Assembly (NCBI GenBank): GCA_910579425.1
Contig: CAJTVL010000001.1
Span: 62,001-126,000 of the forward strand
Direction: 5' to 3'
Length of the DNA: 64,000 nt
Source of the DNA: an uncultured Lachnospiraceae bacterium
GTDB taxonomy: Bacteria > Bacillota > Clostridia > Lachnospirales > Lachnospiraceae
The notes beneath the pieces are model-generated. The model made no database searches and was not told the origin of the DNA. It worked only from the letters and a program-made list of their open reading frames with translations. The position numbers and the translations under genes are program-made. Positions 1 to 8,116 of the stretch are shown here, in pieces (position 1 is the first letter of the stretch; every line of letters begins with the position of its first letter).

Positions 1-796
1 CGGCGGAGACGGCCAGATCGCAGGACTGCATCAGGGAAGCCATATCGGAGACGTTTTCATAAAGCTTTAAAAAGGGAAGCTCTCCTGCCAGACGAAAGAG
101 AGGCTCTCTGTCTGTGTTTAATTTTCCGATTACCATATGGATTCTGAGAGATTCCTCAGAGAAGGGCCACGCGGAAGGCTCCTCCATCACCAAATGAAGA
201 AAACGCACACAAAAGTGACAGGGGTCGCTTCCCCCGGTGGTAATCAGGAGGTTTTGAACATTCTTATTTACAGGCACAGGCTTATTTTGAAACTGGGGCC
301 GAAGGGGAGCGTAGGCAGCGCCTAAGAGCCGCCGGGCACAGTTTTGATATGCAGCCTGGTAGGCGGGCAGTGCTTTTTCGGAAATCACATCATAATTGAT
401 CAGTAAATCCACAGAATAGTCAAAAAGTTTAAGGTCGTCCAGATAGGCGACCCTGGCCAGGGCGCTGACTGCAGCCAGATACTCCTTTGTCACATAATAG
501 GAATCTAAGAGGTAAACAGGCTTTTCCTTCCGAGAACCCAGAATTTCAGCCACTTCCCCAAGCTCCTGTTCCAGATTGTCATAAGCGGCATTTTGCAGAG
601 GCCGGATTGGAAAGCTGTCCTGGGAAGGCAGAAAGCTTTTCAGCAAAGCGGCGCTTTCCCCTGCGGATACCAAAAAGCAGATCTCCAGACCAATGCTTTT
701 GCAGGCCCATGCCACAGAAAGGCAGCGCATGAGATGGCCGGATGCAATTTGGGAATTTGCGTCTGCCCTGATGTAAATTAGTCTATGAGTTTCCAT
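1..796 (-). CDS. pseG: PseG, UDP-2,4-diacetamido-trideoxy-altropyranose hydrolase (3' end outside window)
   Basis: The minus-strand frame is open for 265 codons and runs off the left edge. It begins M-ETHRLIYIRADANSQ, carries the PseG signature with a GH pair (H21, the candidate catalytic histidine of the family) and has a GGSDP nucleotide-binding motif near residue 187. PseG removes UDP from the 2,4-diacetamido sugar to give the free substrate of PseI in cytoplasmic CMP-pseudaminate synthesis. I chose the ATG at 796-794 because AAAGGAAC lies about 10 bases upstream; this start overlaps the pseI stop by 19 bases, so translation is probably coupled. The C-terminal part is not in the window. 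Confidence 0.85.
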   Translation of the reverse strand, partial: METHRLIYIRADANSQIASGHLMRCLSVAWACKSIGLEICFLVSAGESAALLKSFLPSQDSFPIRPLQNAAYDNLEQELGEVAEILGSRKEKPVYLLDSYYVTKEYLAAVSALARVAYLDDLKLFDYSVDLLINYDVISEKALPAYQAAYQNCARRLLGAAYAPLRPQFQNKPVPVNKNVQNLLITTGGSDPCHFCVRFLHLVMEEPSAWPFSEESLRIHMVIGKLNTDREPLFRLAGELPFLKLYENVSDMASLMQSCDLAVSA

Positions 797-1830
797 TGCA
801 GGGGAGTTCCTTTCTTTAAAAAGGTTTTAGCCTTTTTGCCCAGCACTTCTTCATAATACATGGTATGAAGACCGTCCCCCGGGCGGATCGAGCGGATGTT
901 TTGGGCGTTCAGCGTCTGCCCCGCAGGGATGTCCTCTACCACAAAGAGAGAACGGCAATCGCCTCTTTCCAGTTCCTGGGTTTTGGTGAGATGATAGCTG
1001 CTGCTTCCCAATGCCTTTTCCATGATCCGTATATCCCGGACCATCTGTGCAAATTCTTCCGGCTCCATAGAGAAAGCGCCGTCAGGCCCGCCGTCGGAGC
1101 GTCTCAGCGTCAAATGCTTTTCCACCATTTTCACCCCCAGGGCCACGGAGGCGGCGGAGACGACAGAGCCCATGGTATGGTCGGAAATGCCAGTGAGACA
1201 GTCGTAGGTATCAGCCAGGGAAGGGATCATATTTAAGTTTACTTCCTCGTAAGGGGTAGGATAGGAAGAAACGCATTTCAGGAGAATCACATCCTCGTTT
1301 TTCTCCTCTTTGCAGACACAAAGAGCCCTCTCAATGTCCTGGGGATAGGCGACCCCGGTGGCAAAAATCATGGGTTTGCGGAGCCTTGCCGCCTTCCGGA
1401 TCAGGGGAATATCCGTGATCTCGTAGGAAGCGATTTTAAAAGCCGGGACATTCAGTTTTTCGAGGAAATCCACGGAAGTAAAGTCAAAGGGGGAGGAAAA
1501 GCATTCCATTCCCAGTTTGTTTGCCTCTTCCATCAGGCGGGGCTGCCATTCCCAGGGAGTGTAGGCCTGGCTGTAGAGCTTGTACAGCGTAGTGCCGTCC
1601 CAGATCGTCCCCTCATTGATCTGGAAACAGGGATCATCGCAGTCGATGGTGATACTGTCCGCCGTGTAGGTCTGGAGCTTCACCGCGTCGGCGCCGGCCT
1701 GTGCGGCAGCGTGGATGATCTCCAATGCCCGCCCGTAGTCCTGATTGTGATTGGCGGAGAGCTCCGCCACCACAAAGACGGGCGAAGCGTTGCTGATGAT
1801 CCGGTTTCCGATGGTAATTTCTTTATTCAT
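778..1830 (-). CDS. pseI: PseI, pseudaminic acid synthase
   Basis: 350 residues, the usual length of NeuB/PseI proteins. The N-terminal TIM barrel (about 1-280) contains the PseI hallmark AELSANHNQ near residue 22, then KLQTYTADSIT and SSPFDFTSVDFLEKL. A SAF (antifreeze-like) domain occupies about 290-350 with RPGDGLH. The family condenses phosphoenolpyruvate with 2,4-diacetamido-2,4,6-trideoxy-L-altrose to give pseudaminic acid. AELSANH separates it from NeuB (sialic acid) and suggests Pse rather than legionaminic acid. It lies between the PLP decarboxylase (12-base gap) and pseG (overlap), in the same operon as pseF. Confidence 0.88.
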   Translation of the reverse strand: MNKEITIGNRIISNASPVFVVAELSANHNQDYGRALEIIHAAAQAGADAVKLQTYTADSITIDCDDPCFQINEGTIWDGTTLYKLYSQAYTPWEWQPRLMEEANKLGMECFSSPFDFTSVDFLEKLNVPAFKIASYEITDIPLIRKAARLRKPMIFATGVAYPQDIERALCVCKEEKNEDVILLKCVSSYPTPYEEVNLNMIPSLADTYDCLTGISDHTMGSVVSAASVALGVKMVEKHLTLRRSDGGPDGAFSMEPEEFAQMVRDIRIMEKALGSSSYHLTKTQELERGDCRSLFVVEDIPAGQTLNAQNIRSIRPGDGLHTMYYEEVLGKKAKTFLKKGTPLQWKLID

Positions 1831-1842
1831 AGGTGAGCCCTT

Positions 1843-3054
1843 TTAAGTCCTTTCGATATAATTAAGCTGCATAAATTCATCATTGGTCCAGGCTTTTCTT
1901 GCAGTAAACAAGGCACCGTCTTTGTGCTCAATATAAACCGCCGGAAAATAATTGATAAACAGGGGATTTAAGCACATAGTATACCCGCCCGCCGTATCGT
2001 AAATGATCTTGTCGCCGGGAACCAAAGGGGTATCCTCTTTGATCTCGAAAAGCCGGTCGTATTCCATGCAGGTGGCGCCGCACACCCACTGGTCAGCGAC
2101 TTTGCCCCTGGCGGCGGGATCGGAAATATATGCGAAATGATGGGGGTAAACATGTCTTGTCACCAGAGGATTTAAGTTGGTGCGGCTTCCGTCGGTCACC
2201 ACAAAATACCGGCCCCGGATCTCCTTCACATCAATGACGGTGGTCACGAAAGCAGTAGCTCTTGAAATCAGGGAAACGCCGGGCTCTGCGATCAGGGTAG
2301 TTTCCTTTGGGTCGAAATAAGTGGAAAGCTCTCTGCAGATTTCCTTAAAATAATCCCGGTAATCCGGCTTATCCTCCCTTCCTCCAAAGTAACCGCCTCC
2401 CATATCCACATAGGAAAGGGAAAGCCCATACTCTTTTGCGATCCGGACTGCCATTTTTGCCAGCGCGCCGAAGACGCGGACCGTCCGGGACTGGGTGGAA
2501 GAGTGAAGATGAAGGCCGCTCACCCGGACGTTGGGAAGGCTCTTCAGACGGGAAAGGGCGGCCTTTAGGACGCCGTTTTCGTAGCAGTAGCCGAATCTGC
2601 CGCCTTCCTCCGCCGCCAGAGTCTCTTCGGGACAGAGGGCGGCAAGATCACAGTTCACCCGCAGTCCCACCTTAAAGCGCCTGTTGGGATAGAGGGCGCT
2701 GAACTCTTCCATCCAGTCCAGCTCATAGTTTGAATCCAGATTGATATAGCCTCCTGCAAGAAGAACGGTTTCAAAAACCTTTCGATCCTTGATGGGGCCG
2801 TTATAAATAATATGTTTTTCACCAAAGCCCAGCTTTACGGCCAGCTCGTATTCTGTTTTGGATACTACCTCCGCGAAAAAGCCCTGTTCTTTCAAATAGG
2901 TCAGCAGCCAGGGCAGGGAGTTGGTCTTGACGGAATAACCGGCGATGAAGTTTCCCCAGTTTTGGGAAAGGGAATCCTTCAAAAGAGAAATATCATATAA
3001 TAAATCCTTTTCTTTGATCAGATAAAAGGGGGTTTTTAATTCTTCCTTATGCAT
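1843..3054 (-). CDS. Fold-type III PLP amino-acid decarboxylase in the pse operon
   Basis: 403 residues. Family landmarks of the diaminopimelate/ornithine/carboxynorspermidine decarboxylase group are visible in order: the PLP lysine in YSVKTN (K43), HLHS (H182, H184), a glycine-rich DMGGGY (219-221), EPG (257-259) and a C-x3-D pair (C329, D333) that completes the active site across a dimer. Fold and chemistry are therefore clear, the substrate is not. It is not a standard step of CMP-Pse synthesis, yet it sits between pseF and pseI in the same orientation. It could make a polyamine or decarboxylated amino acid attached to the glycan, or be a diverged LysA. Confidence 0.75.
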   Translation of the reverse strand: MHKEELKTPFYLIKEKDLLYDISLLKDSLSQNWGNFIAGYSVKTNSLPWLLTYLKEQGFFAEVVSKTEYELAVKLGFGEKHIIYNGPIKDRKVFETVLLAGGYINLDSNYELDWMEEFSALYPNRRFKVGLRVNCDLAALCPEETLAAEEGGRFGYCYENGVLKAALSRLKSLPNVRVSGLHLHSSTQSRTVRVFGALAKMAVRIAKEYGLSLSYVDMGGGYFGGREDKPDYRDYFKEICRELSTYFDPKETTLIAEPGVSLISRATAFVTTVIDVKEIRGRYFVVTDGSRTNLNPLVTRHVYPHHFAYISDPAARGKVADQWVCGATCMEYDRLFEIKEDTPLVPGDKIIYDTAGGYTMCLNPLFINYFPAVYIEHKDGALFTARKAWTNDEFMQLNYIERT

Positions 3055-3113
3055 AAATGAACCAGGCCTTTCCTGTGAAATTCTGTTGTAAATGGCAAAT
3101 TGGCTGCCGCCTG

Positions 3114-3806
3114 CTACCTATGGTGGAGCATCCGGTATTTCATTTCCGCAATGGCCCAATCCTGCGGGGTATCAATATCCTGAACCTCCATTTCGGTCAG
3201 GACCAGGGGCAGCAGGCGCTCCACATCGGTGGTTCCTGCTTTCAGGAAAGCCTCGGTGCGGCAGGCATAAAACTGACCGCAGTCATGGTAGATTTTTGGA
3301 AGATCCTGGCTGCGGGCATTGGCATATTCCGGAAACTGCCGTCTCACATATCCGTTTTTGTCAAGGATAAGCCCCCGCTGTGGGGGATAAGAAAAAGGGA
3401 CTACCGGCATAACGCTGTCGGTTTCCTCCAATAAAGCCATGGCGCTGCGCAGCCGCTCCCCGCTCAGAAAGGGGGCGGTGGGGTACAGACAGCAGAAAGC
3501 CTCAAAGCTCTGGCCCATAGCCTCATAGGACTTTAACACTTCCAGAATCACATCATCAGTGGAAGCGTAATCCCCGGCGTTCCGGGCAGAACGAAAAAAA
3601 GGAACTGAGGCTCCCGCGCTTCTTGCCAGCCGGGCAATTTCCTCATCCTCCGTGGAAACCATGATTTCGCCGAAGACTCCGGCATTTTTGGCCGCTTCGA
3701 TGGAATAGCATAAAATCGGCTTTCCACAGAAATCTTTGGTATTTTTGCGGGGAATCCGTTTGCTGCCTCCCCGGGCAGTGATGATCGCCAGTTTTTTGCC
3801 ATTCAT
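3114..3806 (-). CDS. pseF: PseF, CMP-pseudaminic acid cytidylyltransferase
   Basis: 230 residues from the ATG at 3806, which has AGAGGAT about 9 bases upstream; the frame is open 17 codons further (to 3857), but that extension lies in the promoter region. The N-terminus has the CMP-sugar synthetase motif ARGGSKRIPRKN (about 9-20). Downstream motifs typical of PseF/NeuA are STEDEEIA, YPTAPF and DCGQFYA. The family transfers CMP from CTP to the nonulosonic acid, so this is the activation step of the operon. It is the first gene behind the minus-strand promoter at 3846-3873. Confidence 0.88.
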   Translation of the reverse strand: MNGKKLAIITARGGSKRIPRKNTKDFCGKPILCYSIEAAKNAGVFGEIMVSTEDEEIARLARSAGASVPFFRSARNAGDYASTDDVILEVLKSYEAMGQSFEAFCCLYPTAPFLSGERLRSAMALLEETDSVMPVVPFSYPPQRGLILDKNGYVRRQFPEYANARSQDLPKIYHDCGQFYACRTEAFLKAGTTDVERLLPLVLTEMEVQDIDTPQDWAIAEMKYRMLHHR

Positions 3807-3845
3807 AATCGAGATCCTCTTTTCCGGTGATTTTAACCGCCTTAT

Positions 3846-3873
3846 ATTATACACCATTATTCATTGCAATCAA
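3846..3873 (-). promoter_or_regulatory. Probable sigma-A promoter of the pse operon
   Basis: On the minus strand a -35 TTGATT (3873-3868) and a perfect -10 TATAAT (3851-3846) are separated by 16 bases. The start point would fall near 3839, giving a leader of about 33 bases to the pseF ATG. The -35 overlaps the -35 of the divergent promoter. Confidence 0.6.
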
Positions 3874-3891
3874 ACAAAAAACTATGATAAT
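3864..3891 (+). promoter_or_regulatory. Probable sigma-A promoter of the plus-strand GT52-like gene
   Basis: TTGCAA (3864-3869) and GATAAT (3886-3891) are separated by 16 bases, about 50 bases before the ATG at 3942. It shares bases 3868-3869 with the -35 of the opposite promoter, so polymerase binding at the two may be mutually exclusive. Confidence 0.5.
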
Positions 3892-3941
3892 ATAAGGTTA
3901 CTTTCAAAGCGAGTCTTCGAAGGGAGCATACAAGAGTTCAT

Positions 3942-5042
3942 ATGGAAAAAAGTAAAAAGCGTATTTATATTTGTCACACGTATTATCATGTATATATTGC
4001 CTGCTTAAAGGAACTGAATCTGCCGGTAAGGGGGGAGACGGCCGTCAGGGGGCAGGCCAGCCTGCTCTTGAGTTCTCTGTCCAATGATTTCGGCACACTG
4101 CAGCAGCGGGCCGTGGAGTCGGGATTGTTTGAGGAGGTGCTTTCCTACGGGGAAAAGGAAGAGAGCTTTTTCCCGGAGCTTGCGCCCTATCACAGGGATA
4201 AGGGGAATCTTTTGCTGAATATGCTCTCGCGGATGAAGTTCACCAGGCTGATGGGAAAGCTGCAGGCTCCTTTTGTGCCCGTAAATCTGAGGGAATATGA
4301 GGATATTTATGTGTTCTGTGATTCGGATCCGATTGGGTATTATCTGAACGTCCATAAGATTTATTATCATGCGCTGGAAGACGGGCTGGACTGTATTCGG
4401 TATTATGACACCGCCCGCTACGACAACCGGGGGCATTTTAAGCTGAAAGCGTGGATGGCGGCCCGCAATTTAATTTTTATTCAGAATGGATATGCTAAAT
4501 ACTGTCTGGACATGGAGGTGAACGATATTTCCGTATTGGAGTATCCCTGTCCGAAGTACATTGAAAAGCCCAGAAAAGAGCTGACAGAAAAGCTGGGAAA
4601 GGAAGAAAAAGAGATACTGGTTTCCATCTTTATAGAAAATAAAGAGAAGCTCAAGGAGCTTCTTGCCTTTGACAAAGCAGACCGGCCCAAGGTATTGGTA
4701 CTCTCGGAGCCTTTATGCAGCCTGGAGACGAGAAAACGTATATTTATGGACATTATAGAAGAGTATGGGACCGTCAGGGGAGAAAGGGCCCGGATTCTGA
4801 TCAAGCCCCATCCAAGAGACGTTCTGGATTATCAGGAGTTATTTCCGGAGCATTTGGTGCTGGATGGGAAATTTCCCATGGAAATATTGAATTATGTGGA
4901 TAGCCTTGTATTTGACAGAGTGGTTACGGTGTTTACGGTTCCCACTGCCATAGCCTTTGCGAAAGAAAAGATTTTTCTGGGGGAGGATTTTATGGATCGG
5001 TATGAGGCGCCTGAAATCCACCGGCAGAATGAGCAGATTTAG
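3942..5042 (+). CDS. GT52/polysialyltransferase-like glycosyltransferase, candidate pseudaminyltransferase
   Basis: 366 residues. Two motifs shared by bacterial sialyltransferases of GT52, GT38 and related families are visible: an acidic D/E-D/E-G motif (ALEDGL, E146-D147-G148) and an HP motif (IKPHPRD, H290-P291). The N-terminus (IYICHTYYHVYIA) fits the first strand of this GT-B-like fold. Family members use CMP-activated nonulosonic acids. As it is divergently transcribed from genes making CMP-pseudaminic acid, I infer that it transfers pseudaminic acid in the cytoplasm to a lipid-linked glycan. A sialyl- or legionaminyltransferase role is possible but no such synthesis genes are in the window. 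Confidence 0.65.
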   Translation: MEKSKKRIYICHTYYHVYIACLKELNLPVRGETAVRGQASLLLSSLSNDFGTLQQRAVESGLFEEVLSYGEKEESFFPELAPYHRDKGNLLLNMLSRMKFTRLMGKLQAPFVPVNLREYEDIYVFCDSDPIGYYLNVHKIYYHALEDGLDCIRYYDTARYDNRGHFKLKAWMAARNLIFIQNGYAKYCLDMEVNDISVLEYPCPKYIEKPRKELTEKLGKEEKEILVSIFIENKEKLKELLAFDKADRPKVLVLSEPLCSLETRKRIFMDIIEEYGTVRGERARILIKPHPRDVLDYQELFPEHLVLDGKFPMEILNYVDSLVFDRVVTVFTVPTAIAFAKEKIFLGEDFMDRYEAPEIHRQNEQI

Positions 5043-5121
5043 CCTATGGTGATATGGCGGGAACTGTGATAGAATATACGTTATCGGTGCGAAAGTAAAG
5101 CGCGCAATATGCAGGGGTAAA

Positions 5122-6882
5122 ATGATGAAAAAAATTCTGAAAAAGATGATGGTGCTGCTGGATCGGCGGCAGAAAAAGGTGATGGCGCTTCTGGTATTGC
5201 TGATGCTGGCAGGAGCCGTGCTGGAAACTCTGGGAGTATCCATGATTATTCCTGTGATGAATGTGGTGATGGACGAGCATGCGGTGGAGAAGCATTGGTA
5301 TTTGCAGGCGCTTTGCGACGTTCTGAACATAGCCTGCGAGGATACGGGAAAGCTTGTGGTGGTAACCATGCTGGGGCTTGTGGGAATCTTCGTGGCAAAA
5401 AACATATTTCTTTTTTTCCAGCAGAAAGCCCAGCTTAAGTTTGTCTATACCAATCAATTTGCGACCTCCAGAAGAATGATGATTAATTTCATGGAGAGGC
5501 CCTACGAGTATTACTTGAATGCGGATACCTCGGTGATCCAGAGAAGCATTACCTCCGACGTGAATAATATGTACGGCCTGATTCTTGCGCTTTTGCAGCT
5601 TTGCAGCGAGGCTGTGGTTTTTGTGTGCGTGGTGGGGGTAAGCTTTGTGGCGGATATGTGGATGACGGTGACGGTGACGGCGGTTCTTTTGCTGGCCATG
5701 ATCGTGATTAAATGGGTGCTTAAGCCGATCATGAGAAAAGCGGGGGTGGAAAATCAGGACTATTACAGCGGATTGTATAAATGGATTGACCAGTCTGTGA
5801 TGGGGATCAAGGAAATCAAGATTGCAGGGAAAGAAAATTATTTTATCAACGAATATGCCAAATGCGGGGCCGGTTATGTGAATGCGGTGCAGAGATATAA
5901 TCTGTTTAACGCAACCCCCCGGCTTCTGATCGAGACCCTTGCCATAGCGGCCCTGGTTTTTTACATGATGGCACAGATTCTGAACGGGGCCAGTGTGACG
6001 GATATTGTGCCTCAGGTGACGGCTCTGGGGGTGGCGGCCATGCGCCTGATCCCCAGCGCAAACAGGATAAACAACTATCTGACCTCGATTTCTTACTTCG
6101 AGCCTTTCTTTATGGGAGTGAGCGACAACCTGCAGGAGGAGATCCGGGACGAATCCATCAATTATGATGAGGCGGCTTATCGGAAAAAGCCGGAAATCCC
6201 CAAGCTGGAAATCCGGGATAAGATCGTGCTGAAGGATATTGTTTATAAGTATCCCAATTCGGAGACACTGATTTTTGACCATGCGGATATGGAGATTCCC
6301 ATCGGTAAGTCAGTGGGGATTGTGGGAACCTCGGGAGCGGGAAAAACTACGGTGGTAGACATTCTGCTAGGGCTTCTAAAGCTGCAGGGAGGAGAGATTT
6401 TTGCAGACGGCGCGCCTGTAAAAGAGCATTATCGGTCTTTTCTGAAAAATGTGGGATATATTCCTCAGACAATTTTTATGATCGATTCCACGATCCGCAA
6501 AAACGTGGCCTTTGGCTATGCGGATGAGGATATTGAGGATGAGATGGTGTGGCGGGCGCTCAGGGAGGCCCAGTTGGACGAATTTGTGAGAGGCCTGCCC
6601 CAGGGGCTTGACACCGGGATAGGCGAGAGAGGAATCCGCATTTCCGGGGGGCAGAGGCAGAGAATCGGTATTGCAAGAGCCCTGTTTGAGGATCCTGAGG
6701 TATTGGTGTTGGATGAAGCCACCTCGGCTCTTGACAATGAAACGGAAGCGGCGATTATGGATTCCATAAACAGGCTTCACGGAAAGAAAACCTTGATTAT
6801 TATCGCCCATCGCCTGCAGACGATTGAGAAATGCGATATGGTTTACCGTGTGGAAAAGGGAAAGGCCAGGAGAGAGCGCTGA
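5122..6882 (+). CDS. PglK-type ABC exporter/flippase (first copy)
   Basis: 586 residues, a half-size exporter with a fused membrane domain (about 1-330, six predicted helices beginning with VMALLVLLMLAGAV) and an ATPase domain. Walker A GTSGAGKTT is near 401, the signature SGGQRQR near 507 and Walker B VLVLDEAT near 527, followed by an H-loop IIAHRL. The arrangement matches PglK, which flips undecaprenyl-PP-linked oligosaccharides. AGGGG precedes the ATG. Residues from the signature onward are very close to the second copy at 47371-49137. The substrate is inferred from context; a general lipid A-type exporter is less likely in a Gram-positive. Confidence 0.8.
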   Translation: MMKKILKKMMVLLDRRQKKVMALLVLLMLAGAVLETLGVSMIIPVMNVVMDEHAVEKHWYLQALCDVLNIACEDTGKLVVVTMLGLVGIFVAKNIFLFFQQKAQLKFVYTNQFATSRRMMINFMERPYEYYLNADTSVIQRSITSDVNNMYGLILALLQLCSEAVVFVCVVGVSFVADMWMTVTVTAVLLLAMIVIKWVLKPIMRKAGVENQDYYSGLYKWIDQSVMGIKEIKIAGKENYFINEYAKCGAGYVNAVQRYNLFNATPRLLIETLAIAALVFYMMAQILNGASVTDIVPQVTALGVAAMRLIPSANRINNYLTSISYFEPFFMGVSDNLQEEIRDESINYDEAAYRKKPEIPKLEIRDKIVLKDIVYKYPNSETLIFDHADMEIPIGKSVGIVGTSGAGKTTVVDILLGLLKLQGGEIFADGAPVKEHYRSFLKNVGYIPQTIFMIDSTIRKNVAFGYADEDIEDEMVWRALREAQLDEFVRGLPQGLDTGIGERGIRISGGQRQRIGIARALFEDPEVLVLDEATSALDNETEAAIMDSINRLHGKKTLIIIAHRLQTIEKCDMVYRVEKGKARRER

Positions 6883-6949
6883 CTGTAACGGGAAGGGCAA
6901 AGCGGTGCAGGCAGGGGAGAGAAAGTCAGGAAAGGAGAGGCTTCAAGGG

Positions 6950-8074
6950 ATGGAAAAGAAAAAGCGTATGGCGAATTATGAACTGCTGAGGCTTCTTGCC
7001 ATGGTCATGGTGGTGGTCATGCACTTTTTGTCCCGGTCGGAATGCCTGCCAGTTTTGGGAGAGCCTTTAAGTTTTGTGAGAGTTTGGGGAGCCCTGATCG
7101 AGGCTTTTTGCCTGGTGGCGGTGAATACTTATTTGCTCCTAAGCGGCTATCTGGGAGTGAAAAACAGCTTTAAGCCGAGCAAGGCAGCCGCCCTTCTTTG
7201 TCAAATCTGGTTTTATGCATTGCTGATTCCCCTTGTGCTGGCGCTTTTGGGGATACCCGTAAGGGCTTCCCAGCTGGGGATTTATGGACTGGTTCAATAT
7301 CTTTTTCCCATAGAGACAGAGCATTACTGGTTTGCTACCTCCTATTTTATGCTCTATCTGCTGACACCTATGCTGAACAAAGCGGTGAAGGATATGACGA
7401 GGCGTCAGCTTGGAATTGTGCTGGCCGGCCTGCTGATTTTGTTTAGCGGGATCAAGAGCGTAAGTCCGGTGGGCTTTGCTTTTGACCGGTACGGCTATGA
7501 TTTGCCCTGGTTCATCTGCGTTTATCTGACGGGAGCCTATCTTGGGCTTTACGGAAAGGAAAGAGCCTCCAAAAGGGGATGGCTGCTCTACGCGGGAAGC
7601 TGTCTTTTGGGATTTGGGGTGAATCTGGCAATGTGGTTTCTGGCCGGGAAATGGGACAGCCTTTCCTATTATTTTACAGTGCCCTATCATTACAATTTTC
7701 TCCCCTGTCTGGCAGGAGCCGTGGGGCTGCTTTACGGTTTTTCGGGAATTTCCGTAAAGGAAGGGACTGCGGCAAAGGCGGTGCGTAAGCTGGGGAGCCT
7801 GAGCTTTGGAGTTTATCTGTTCCATGAGCATATTGATCTGCGGGAAAGATGGTACGGGTGGCTCAGAGAGCGGATCAACCCGATGGGCAGGGAGGGGATT
7901 TCGTTTTTTCTTTGGGAATTGTTTTTCTGCACGGCGCTTCTTTTTGCGGCGGGTATTCTCATAGACTGGATTAGAAGCAGGCTCTTTGGAATGGCAAAAG
8001 CCATGCTGGGGAACACAAAGCTTTTCCGTAAGCTTCGGGAACTGGACGAGTGCTTTGGAAAAGCGGGGAAATAG
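6950..8074 (+). CDS. Acyltransferase-3 family membrane protein (O-acetyltransferase)
   Basis: 374 residues from the ATG at 6950, chosen because AAGGAGAGG lies upstream and the protein then starts with the family's usual N-terminus (ANYELLRLLAMVMVVVMHF, with H25 in the first helix). About ten hydrophobic segments follow. Family members (OafA, WecH type) transfer acyl groups, usually acetyl, to sugars across or at the membrane. The frame is open upstream into the ABC gene but that part looks non-native. Its place after the flippase suggests decoration of one of the glycans made here. The sugar acceptor cannot be told. Confidence 0.78.
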   Translation: MEKKKRMANYELLRLLAMVMVVVMHFLSRSECLPVLGEPLSFVRVWGALIEAFCLVAVNTYLLLSGYLGVKNSFKPSKAAALLCQIWFYALLIPLVLALLGIPVRASQLGIYGLVQYLFPIETEHYWFATSYFMLYLLTPMLNKAVKDMTRRQLGIVLAGLLILFSGIKSVSPVGFAFDRYGYDLPWFICVYLTGAYLGLYGKERASKRGWLLYAGSCLLGFGVNLAMWFLAGKWDSLSYYFTVPYHYNFLPCLAGAVGLLYGFSGISVKEGTAAKAVRKLGSLSFGVYLFHEHIDLRERWYGWLRERINPMGREGISFFLWELFFCTALLFAAGILIDWIRSRLFGMAKAMLGNTKLFRKLRELDECFGKAGK

Positions 8075-8116
8075 CACAGACGCTTGGCAGGGCGGAAGGA
8101 AAGGACATGGTTCTGA

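Noticed and set aside
137..781. Short plus-strand open frames at the left edge
   Set aside because: The minus strand encodes PseG with its signature motifs across this stretch.
5043..5121. Possible promoter (TAGAAT) between the GT52-like gene and the ABC flippase
   Set aside because: No acceptable -35 at the right distance; the ABC gene is more simply read from the upstream promoter.
5044..6282. Long open frame on the minus strand opposite the first ABC flippase
   Set aside because: Its product is rich in His, Gln and Pro with no recognisable domain, and the plus-strand frame encodes a full ABC exporter. It is a shadow of that gene.
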